DNA of 64,000 nucleotides, taken from NCBI RefSeq assembly GCF_016924645.1, contig NZ_JAFFJV010000005.1:186001-250000 (forward strand), in the 5' to 3' direction. A program made the translations under genes and the position numbers. The notes beneath the pieces were generated by a model that was not told where the DNA came from, made no database searches, and saw only the letters and a list, made by a program, of their open reading frames with translations. Positions 57,380-64,000 of the stretch are shown piece after piece; position 1 is the first letter of the stretch, and each line of letters starts with the position of its first letter. The stretch comes from Rufibacter psychrotolerans (GTDB lineage: Bacteria; Bacteroidota; Bacteroidia; Cytophagales; Hymenobacteraceae).

Positions 57380-60300
57380 TTAGCGCATCACGGTTACGTA
57401 GCCTCTGTAAGTCATTTCCTGGTTGTCGCAGAGGCGCACCCGCAGCACGTAGTAGTAGGTGCCCTCGGCCAGTCCGCCGCCGTTCCAGTTGTTGCGGTAC
57501 TGTTTCATGCGGTACACCTCGCTGCCCCAACGGTTCAGGATCACCAGGTCATTGTCGGGGTACTCCAGCAGGTTGCGCACCACCCAGAGGTCGTTCTTCC
57601 CGTCGTTGTTAGGGGAGAACACGTTGGGCACGTTGAGTTCAGGGGCCAGGTATTGGGGGGCGATGTCAAGAGAGCTGGAGGCGGTAGAGCAGTTGCCGTT
57701 GCTGGCCACCACTAGGATTCTGGCCGATGCCAGCGGGGCGTTGGCCGGGGCGCGTACGGTTACTTTGTTGGTGCCCTGCCCCGACGTGATGGCCCAGCCT
57801 TGCTCGCGGGCCTCAATGGTCCAGGTGTAGGTAACCCCGGGCTGACTTACCACTGAGAATTGGTTGCCCACGCAGGCCGAGCTTTCGTCCAGGATCACCA
57901 GCTCTTTTACCAAAGGTGGCGCTACGGCAACCCGCAGGTTGGTGACGGCGCTGTTGCCACAGGCATTGGTGGCCTTCACGCTCACGGTGCCGTTGCCTGC
58001 CTTGGCCACCACGGCAAGGCTGGCGGTGCCCTGGCCTTTCAAGATGGTCCAACCGGCCGGAACGGTCCACTCGTATGACTCGGCGCCGGCTACTTCGGCA
58101 ATGTCATAGACTTGCTGCTCGGTGGTTTCGCAGAAGGCGGTAGGTCCGGTGATTACGCTGGGAGCCACTATGCTTACCGTACCGGGCGTTACCTGCAGGG
58201 TCTTTTCGGCGCTAACCCCGCAACCGCTGGTGGCTTGTACTTTAATGGTGCCGCTGGCCGCGGAAGGAATAACGGTGATGGAAGTGGTTCCCTGGCCGGC
58301 TACCAGCGTCCAGCCCGTAGGAATGGTCCAGTTGAGTTGGGCAGCGCCGGTGATGTCACCAATGCTGTACGTCACCGGGTCCGTATTGGCGCAGAGAAAG
58401 CCGCTCCCCGAAATCTCACCCCTGATCACCGGGATGCTGCTGCCCGGAACAACCGCCACAGTTTGGCTTTCGCTCTCGCCGCAGGCATTCTTCGCCACTA
58501 CCCTGATGGTGCCGGCGGTGCTGCCGGCAGTAACGGTAAGCGTGGTGGTGCCCTGTCCTGCTTCCACTTTCCAATCGGCCGGCAAAGTCCATTGGTAGGA
58601 AGTGGCCCCCGCTACCGGATCAATCCTGAACACTATCCCGCTCTGCCCAATGCACGGCTTCAACGCCGAGGCGGTGGCAATGATGGGGTTTGGCCGGGCC
58701 AGCGTAGCCGTCTGAATCTGCACTGGCAGGGTGCTGGGCTTGGAGGAAAGGCCACAGGCATTCACCGCCACCACACTCAGGGTTCCGCCGGCGGTGCCGG
58801 GGGCCACGGTCACCTGGTGGGTGCCCTGACCAGAGATAATGTCCCAGCCCGCCGGCAAGGACCAGGTGTAGGCGGTAACGCCGGCCACCGCAGCGACCTG
58901 GTAAGTTACCCGGGTGGTGGCGCAGGTAACTCCCTGGCTTGTGATGGCGCCCAGTACTGGGGCCGTGACAGGAGCAACGCTTACAGCAAGCGTGGTGGAG
59001 GCGCTGGCGCCACATGCGTTTCTAATGGTTACGCTTACCTGCCCTGCGGCAGAGCCCGCCTTTACCGAGATAGCAGTAGTGCCCTGGCCGGCGGTGATGG
59101 TCCAGCCGGTTGGTACGGTCCAGGCGTAGGAGGTGGCCCCGTCTACCGCCGGGATAGCGTACGTCACCTGGTTGGCCTGGGCGCAAACGCCGCTGGTACC
59201 GGTAATACGCGCTGGTGCTACCAAATCACTGGAACCGGCACTTACCGCTAACACTCTTTTCGGGCCGGTTCCGCAACTATACTGGGTGGTGACAGCTACT
59301 TCGCCCGTGCCGGAGCCGGCTCTTACCTGTACCTCTGGGGTGCCCTGGCCGCTGATGATCGTCCAACCAGCAGGTACTTGCCACTGGTACGTTGTAGCGC
59401 CGGTGCTGGCGGCTACTTTGTACGTCTGCACGGTATTGGCGCAGAAAGCAGTAGCACCCTGTACGGGGTCAGTGGCGGCAGAGAGAGAAATAGGAATGAT
59501 AGCCAGGGTTTGGGCCGCGCTGGTCCCGCAGCCCGTGCTGGCCTGTACCGTAAGGTTGCCGGCGGTATTGCCCACTTTTACCACCACGGTGCCGGTGCCC
59601 TGTCCGCTCACAATGCTCCATCCGGCAGGAACCGCCCAGGTGTAGGCCATTCCCGCTACTGGATTCTGAACCTGATAGGTTTGCTCTGTTCCGCCGCCGC
59701 ATGGGGTGGTGGTGCCGGTAATTGCCGCCGGTGCCACAGGCTGCGGAGCCGGGGTAACTTCCAGGCGAAGGGTTGCGCTGGCGCCGCAGGCATTTGCCGC
59801 CGCTACGGTAATGGCGCCGGCGCCGGGTCCTGCCGTAACCTGAATGGAGGTGGTGCCCTGCCCGCTCACAATGGTCCAGCCGCTTGGCACGGCCCAGGTG
59901 TACTGGGTGGCCCCAGGCACGGCATTCACCGAGTACGTGAGCGCTGTTTCAGAAATACACGGGGCGGTAGCTCCCTGGATCGCCGTTGGCGTGGCCGAAA
60001 GAGGTTGTGCTACGGTGATGTTGGTAGAGTCTGTGCTGGTGCTGCAGTAATTGGCGGCCGTTACTTTCACGTATCCGCCCGCCGTACCCGGAGTCACGCT
60101 GATAGTTCGGGTGCCCTGGCCGGAAGTAATGGTCCAACCGGCGGGCACGGCCCAGGTGTAGGTTTTAGCGCCCTCCACTTCTGCCACGGCGTAGGTGCGG
60201 GAGGCAGTGGAAGAACAGAACGCTTTATCTCCCAGAATGGGGCCTATTTTGGCCGGGGCCGAGGAAGACAGGTTTACCTGCAAGGCTGCTTCGGCACTGG

Positions 60301-63300
60301 TGCCGCAGGCATTCTGGGCTACCACCCGCACGGGCTCAGCCACTGAACCTACCCGCACCACCAATTTGGTTGTGCCCTGGCCCCGCACAAGGGTCCAGCC
60401 GGTAGGAATGGTCCAGGTGTAGGAGGTAGCGCCGGCCACTGGGGCAATGGAGTAGGTGACTTCTCCCTGGTTGGCGCAAAGGGCCGCAGGGCCGGTAATC
60501 TGGGTGGGAGCGACAGGAATGGTGGAAGAAATGGAAACCGGCAGGCTGCGGGTGGTGTTCTGTCCGCAGCCGTTGGTGGCCGTTACCTGAATGCTGCCTC
60601 CGTTTGCTCCTGCTTTGACTATAATTTCTCGGGTTCCCTGACCGCTTACAATGGTCCAGCCGGCGGGTACCTGCCAGTTGAAGGAAGAAACGGCGTTGTT
60701 GGAGGTGATGCTGTAGGTAAGTTGGTCTGCGCTGGCGCACACCCCTGCTTGCCCTTGAATGGTTGCTGCCAAAGCCGGCGCGCCCGTGGAAGGGGTGACC
60801 GCCAGCGCAGTGGAGGTGCTCTGGCCGCAGGCGTTGCTTGCGGTTACCAGCAGACGGCCTCCCGTGGTTCCTGGCTTTACCACCACCGTGGCAGAGCCCT
60901 GGCCCGAAACAAGGCTCCAGCCCTGGGGCAACACCCAGGTATACGTCAGGCCCGCCACCGGCTGGCTGATGGTGTACGTTTGCTGGGCGCCAGCGCAGGG
61001 AGCCGTTTCACCGGTGATGGCCACCGTCGCAGCCGGAAGCTCTGACGTGGGGGTTACCAACAGGGTTTTAACGGGGCTGTCTCCGCAGCCGTTGCTGGCC
61101 GTAACAGAGATGGTGCCGGCCGTGGTGCCCGCTTTCACCTCAATAGAAGACGTGCCCTGCCCTGAAACCAGGGTCCAGCCAGTGGGCAAGGACCACACGT
61201 AAGATGTGGCGCCGTTGAGTGCCTTAACTGAGTACGTGAGGTTCTCCTGCGAAAAGCACGGGGCCGCTACCCCTGAGATAATGCCGGGGATGCTGGGCGG
61301 CGCAGTACTTACGGTTACTTTGAGCGTTACGGCAGTGCTTTCGCCGCAGGCATTGGTGGCGATGAGTTTCACCTCACCGGTAGAGTACGCTTTCACGTTA
61401 ATCCTGCGGGAACCCTGCCCTGACAGGAGTCGCCAGTCGGCGGGAACGCTCCATTGGTAAGAGGTAACCCCTTCTACCGGCTCTACCGAGTAGGTCTGTT
61501 CAGCCTGCGAGAGGCACAAAGCCGTGCTGCCCGAAATGGCGCCTATGGCCGGAATGCCACTGGAAACAACTGTTCTGATGGATGCTTCCGGGCTGGTGCC
61601 GCACCCGTTCCGGGCTTTTACGGTCACTTGCCCAGCCGAGGTGCCGGCTTTTACTTCCACGGTGGCGGTGCCCTGCCCGCTGAGGATGGTCCAGCCTTCG
61701 GGCACGGTCCAGGTGTAACTGGTGGCGGTTGGGTCATTGGCTACCCGGTAGGTAATCCGATCGGCATTGGCGCAGACTTGCTCCGGGCCCGACAACTGGG
61801 TAGGCTTCTGTGGGGCCGAAGGAGATACTGCTACCTGGGCCTCGCTGCTGGCGCTTTTCCCGCAGCCATTTTCGGCGGTTACCTTCACCTGTCCGCCGGT
61901 GGTGCCCGGGGTGACAGTGATGGAGGTGGTGCCTTGGCCGCTCTCTATGGTCCAGCCTGCGGGTACGGTCCATTGGAAAGAAGCCGCTCCTGAAACCGGG
62001 GCAATGGAGTAGGTGATTCTGTCTTTACCGCCACAGATCTCCTTGGGACCCGTTATGGTAGAGGGCATGGGCGGGGGCGAAGAAACGGTGCTTACCTCCA
62101 GGATGCTTTCCGGGCCTTCGCCGCACGCGTTTACCGGGCGCACCGAGATCCGGCCGCGGGCTTCGGCGCCCCCGGTGGTCACGGTGATTTTGTTGGTTTC
62201 TGCTCCTGACGTAATAGTCCAGCCTTCGGGAAGGGTCCAGGCATATTTTCGGGTTCCGGCAACTGGGGCCACCTGGTACACATTTCCGGGGGTGTTCACG
62301 CAGAGGGACGTTTGCCCGCTTACCTCGCCCAGTTTGGAGGGTGTGGCGCAGATAGATAGCTCAGAGGTGTTGTTCTTGATGTTAGGGTCTTTGCCGTCGC
62401 CGGTTACGGTGGCCACGGTGGTGGAAAATTCCGTTCTCTGGATGCTGGCGGTGACCACCAGCACGGCAACGCTTCCGCTGGGCAGTTGGCTGATGGTCCA
62501 GTAACCGGTGGCCGGATCATAGGCTGATCCTACGGAAGTGGTGGAGGTGAGGTATTTATGTCCTGGCTGGTCAAAGGAAACGGCCACGTTGGTTTCCGCC
62601 TCGGGCCCCAGGTTTTTCAACGTGATGGTGTAGGTAACCACCTGGCCCACCCGGTAAGGTCCTTCGGTGACGGTGTGCTTTATTTCCAGGTCAGACACAT
62701 TGTCGGCCAACGGAGTGATGTCTGTTTTTAGAAGTGACACACTGCCTGCTTTGCTCCAGAGGTTGCCTTGCACCTGGGCGTTGGTGCTGGTGATGTTCCC
62801 GGCGGCTACAACGGCCCCTTTAAGGGCGGTTTGGTTGCCGAGGGTTACTTTTCCGGCTACCTGCCAGAAAACGTTCCTGGCGTTTACTCCTTTCCCCAGT
62901 TCAACGGCCACGCCGGGGTTTACCAGCAAGTCGCCCTCCACCTGGAAAATAAAGCTGGCGTTTGGGTGCCTGTTGGCCAGTAGCCGCAGGGTTTTGCGGA
63001 GGTGGGCATTGCCTTTGATCCGGTAAACCCCTGGTTTGAGCTGGCCACCCGACAGCGCCTCGCCCTGCAGGGTGGCGGTGGGCGGTTGCTGCTGCAATTC
63101 GGCATACACCCTGGCCAGGTCTGCCCGTGCCTCCGGGTTCCGGGACGCTGCTGGAAGAACACCGCCTTTTATTTTGCTGCTTTCCTTTCCTTCAACATGG
63201 GTGCCTCCTACAACCGTGAACTGCTGCAATGAATTTAATGCGGGTATTTTCTGTGTATATGCTTCAAACTTAAGCAGAAGCAAGGCAGTGATTAGTAGTA

Positions 63301-63313
63301 AACGTATTTTCAT
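57380..63313 (-). CDS. Giant T9SS type B secreted adhesin: ice-binding-like + DUF11 + 18 Ig/PKD-like repeats + CHU_C
   Basis: 1977 residues. Signal peptide MKIRLLLITALLLLKFEAYT. Residues ~22-205 match the DUF3494 ice-binding-like beta-helix: ARADLARVYAELQQQPPTAT, GQLKPGVYRIKGNAHLRKTL, FIFQVEGDLLVNPGVAVELG, NVFWQVAGKVTLGNQTALKG. Residues ~208-325 form a DUF11-type domain (GPYRVGQVVTYTITLKNLGP). About residues 330-1880 hold 18 tandem ~86-residue Ig/PKD-like repeats with the core ATSYTWTVPAGWTIVSGQGT, a Cys after ITGP...C, and N-A-C-G; the last is divergent. The C-terminal ~90 residues (VPNVFSPNNDGKNDLW, ILNRWGSEVYRM, GTYYYVLRV) are a gliding-motility-type (CHU_C) type B sorting domain. It should be exported by T9SS via the neighbouring PorP/SprF-like protein and displayed on the surface as a long stalk. 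The ligand of the tip is unknown. Confidence 0.92.
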   Translation of the reverse strand: MKIRLLLITALLLLKFEAYTQKIPALNSLQQFTVVGGTHVEGKESSKIKGGVLPAASRNPEARADLARVYAELQQQPPTATLQGEALSGGQLKPGVYRIKGNAHLRKTLRLLANRHPNASFIFQVEGDLLVNPGVAVELGKGVNARNVFWQVAGKVTLGNQTALKGAVVAAGNITSTNAQVQGNLWSKAGSVSLLKTDITPLADNVSDLEIKHTVTEGPYRVGQVVTYTITLKNLGPEAETNVAVSFDQPGHKYLTSTTSVGSAYDPATGYWTISQLPSGSVAVLVVTASIQRTEFSTTVATVTGDGKDPNIKNNTSELSICATPSKLGEVSGQTSLCVNTPGNVYQVAPVAGTRKYAWTLPEGWTITSGAETNKITVTTGGAEARGRISVRPVNACGEGPESILEVSTVSSPPPMPSTITGPKEICGGKDRITYSIAPVSGAASFQWTVPAGWTIESGQGTTSITVTPGTTGGQVKVTAENGCGKSASSEAQVAVSPSAPQKPTQLSGPEQVCANADRITYRVANDPTATSYTWTVPEGWTILSGQGTATVEVKAGTSAGQVTVKARNGCGTSPEASIRTVVSSGIPAIGAISGSTALCLSQAEQTYSVEPVEGVTSYQWSVPADWRLLSGQGSRRINVKAYSTGEVKLIATNACGESTAVTLKVTVSTAPPSIPGIISGVAAPCFSQENLTYSVKALNGATSYVWSLPTGWTLVSGQGTSSIEVKAGTTAGTISVTASNGCGDSPVKTLLVTPTSELPAATVAITGETAPCAGAQQTYTISQPVAGLTYTWVLPQGWSLVSGQGSATVVVKPGTTGGRLLVTASNACGQSTSTALAVTPSTGAPALAATIQGQAGVCASADQLTYSITSNNAVSSFNWQVPAGWTIVSGQGTREIIVKAGANGGSIQVTATNGCGQNTTRSLPVSISSTIPVAPTQITGPAALCANQGEVTYSIAPVAGATSYTWTIPTGWTLVRGQGTTKLVVRVGSVAEPVRVVAQNACGTSAEAALQVNLSSSAPAKIGPILGDKAFCSSTASRTYAVAEVEGAKTYTWAVPAGWTITSGQGTRTISVTPGTAGGYVKVTAANYCSTSTDSTNITVAQPLSATPTAIQGATAPCISETALTYSVNAVPGATQYTWAVPSGWTIVSGQGTTSIQVTAGPGAGAITVAAANACGASATLRLEVTPAPQPVAPAAITGTTTPCGGGTEQTYQVQNPVAGMAYTWAVPAGWSIVSGQGTGTVVVKVGNTAGNLTVQASTGCGTSAAQTLAIIPISLSAATDPVQGATAFCANTVQTYKVAASTGATTYQWQVPAGWTIISGQGTPEVQVRAGSGTGEVAVTTQYSCGTGPKRVLAVSAGSSDLVAPARITGTSGVCAQANQVTYAIPAVDGATSYAWTVPTGWTITAGQGTTAISVKAGSAAGQVSVTIRNACGASASTTLAVSVAPVTAPVLGAITSQGVTCATTRVTYQVAAVAGVTAYTWSLPAGWDIISGQGTHQVTVAPGTAGGTLSVVAVNACGLSSKPSTLPVQIQTATLARPNPIIATASALKPCIGQSGIVFRIDPVAGATSYQWTLPADWKVEAGQGTTTLTVTAGSTAGTIRVVAKNACGESESQTVAVVPGSSIPVIRGEISGSGFLCANTDPVTYSIGDITGAAQLNWTIPTGWTLVAGQGTTSITVIPSAASGTIKVQATSGCGVSAEKTLQVTPGTVSIVAPSVITGPTAFCETTEQQVYDIAEVAGAESYEWTVPAGWTILKGQGTASLAVVAKAGNGTVSVKATNACGNSAVTNLRVAVAPPLVKELVILDESSACVGNQFSVVSQPGVTYTWTIEAREQGWAITSGQGTNKVTVRAPANAPLASARILVVASNGNCSTASSSLDIAPQYLAPELNVPNVFSPNNDGKNDLWVVRNLLEYPDNDLVILNRWGSEVYRMKQYRNNWNGGGLAEGTYYYVLRVRLCDNQEMTYRGYVTVMR

Positions 63314-64000
63314 ACAACTCCTCCAGGGGGCTTTAGGATGATTTGTTTTATTATTAATCCAATTGTATTAAAGAAATGTACCAAGCGTAGGAATGATAAG
63401 AATCTAGTGTCAAGCCTGGAAAAGGTAGTTCTTTAGGTAGTATGGATGATAAATTTCCTTATTTCCATGGTGATTGATAGCTTTTAAAAATGCTTTGATT
63501 AATTGATATAGTACAATAAAATTTCACTTGTGCAAAATTATCAAATAAATTGTGATATCCGTGGAATTCTGAACTTTATAATTTTAATTTCGTAATAAAG
63601 AGGTTTGCACAACCAAGTGGCTGTTGGAGGCAAAGGGCTATGGACGGCTACATTACAGGGAAGCAGCCGGTAGCCGTTGCCAAAAGATGATGGGGTGAAT
63701 TAAAGAAGGCGGTAAGAAAAGAGCCGGCTTTGCGGAGAGTGCCTGTGCCCTCAACGAATTTGTGGGCGCGGTTTGTAGCGGAAACGAGTGCCTTTGGCTC
63801 TAGCTCTGGCTTCACAGGAAAATCTTGCTATCGGCTGTAGCTGCCTTTACCCTTCTGCATGCCTCTTGCCTATCTAATCTCAGTAAGCCTGTTTTGCTCC
63901 TCTTTTAGTGAAAACGGCCGGAAAATGCAGGCACAACTTCTTAAAACGCACATGCAAGAGCGCAAGGACACAAAGTTGCATGCACCTGGCCCAATGAGCA
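63314..64000. other. Gene-free upstream region of the giant adhesin
   Basis: 687 bases. A ggaggag motif lies just before the ATG of the adhesin on the minus strand (63318-63326), a rare strong Shine-Dalgarno signal for this window. The part at 63340-63600 is distinctly AT-rich and may hold its promoter. A weak GTTTTAGG-type palindrome is at about 63890-63925. No open frame of credible size, tRNA or repeat array seen to the window end. Confidence 0.45.

Noticed and set aside
58112..59251. Open frame of 379 codons on the plus strand opposite the giant adhesin
   Set aside because: It lies entirely antisense to a strongly supported gene. The long open frames on this strand follow from the GC-rich codon pattern of the tandem repeats; the translation is Gly/Arg/Ala-rich with no domain.
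57380..63313. Possible CRISPR-like array because of regular ~258-base periodicity
   Set aside because: The periodic units are coding, degenerate at third positions and belong to repeated protein domains; there are no short identical repeats with unique spacers.
1..64000. tRNA and rRNA genes
   Set aside because: No cloverleaf-like T-loop (ggttcgaatc-type) with matching acceptor stem and no conserved rRNA segments were noticed in any spacer by eye; a dedicated scan could still find one.

Overview
The window looks like chromosomal DNA from a GC-rich, non-marine Bacteroidota, most likely order Cytophagales, family Hymenobacteraceae (Rufibacter/Pontibacter-like). This placement is an inference. 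It rests on type IX secretion (T9SS) sorting domains, a PorP/SprF protein, a DUF4175/BatA/MoxR cluster, M56/BlaI regulation, FadL-like and SGNH lipoproteins with acidic residues after the lipobox cysteine, weak Shine-Dalgarno signals, and promoters of the TTG-N20-TAnnTTyG type. No rRNA, tRNA, CRISPR array, prophage or transposase was seen.

Layout. 1-4.1 kb: a truncated nitronate monooxygenase, a sugar-nucleotide transferase, and a LemA-TPM-TPM operon. 4.1-7.4 kb: class II fructose-bisphosphate aldolase and a small membrane protein, flanked by two repeat-dense spacers that carry a ~315-bp inverted repeat and chains of small hairpins. 7.4-10.3 kb: DNA polymerase I. 10.7-15 kb: three lipoproteins (one an SGNH hydrolase) and a FadL-type porin. 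15.3-24.7 kb: a TrxR-like flavoprotein, two paralogous T9SS-secreted proteins, a cyanophycinase-like peptidase, an MBL/rhodanese protein, a DUF481 protein, an ArfB-like release factor and small secreted proteins. 25-29 kb: a BlaI/M56 regulatory pair with clear operator dyads, then CtaG-like and DUF2243 membrane proteins. 29-35.5 kb: hypotheticals, a GH2 glycosidase, a DUF2807 protein and a PD40 protein. 35.8-38.8 kb: a TldD/PmbA pair, with TldD carrying a Tat signal. 38.9-39.4 kb: an AT-richer DUF4160/DUF2442 pair. 39.4-49.4 kb: a DUF4159-MoxR-DUF58-BatA-DUF4175-large membrane protein cluster, interrupted by a DUF559 nuclease gene with a 29-bp inverted-repeat pair and by an rRNA/tRNA methyltransferase. 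49.5-54.1 kb: a beta-helix lipoprotein and a TPR histidine kinase/LuxR regulator pair. 54.3-63.3 kb: a three-gene T9SS cluster (OmpA-like, PorP/SprF-like, and a 1977-residue multidomain adhesin with 18 repeats).

The most unusual material is (i) the DUF559 nuclease and inverted-repeat unit inserted in the MoxR operon, (ii) the giant adhesin with an ice-binding-like N-terminus, and (iii) several families of dispersed palindromes that recur in nearly every intergenic spacer. All functional statements come from reading motifs by eye; no database search was possible.
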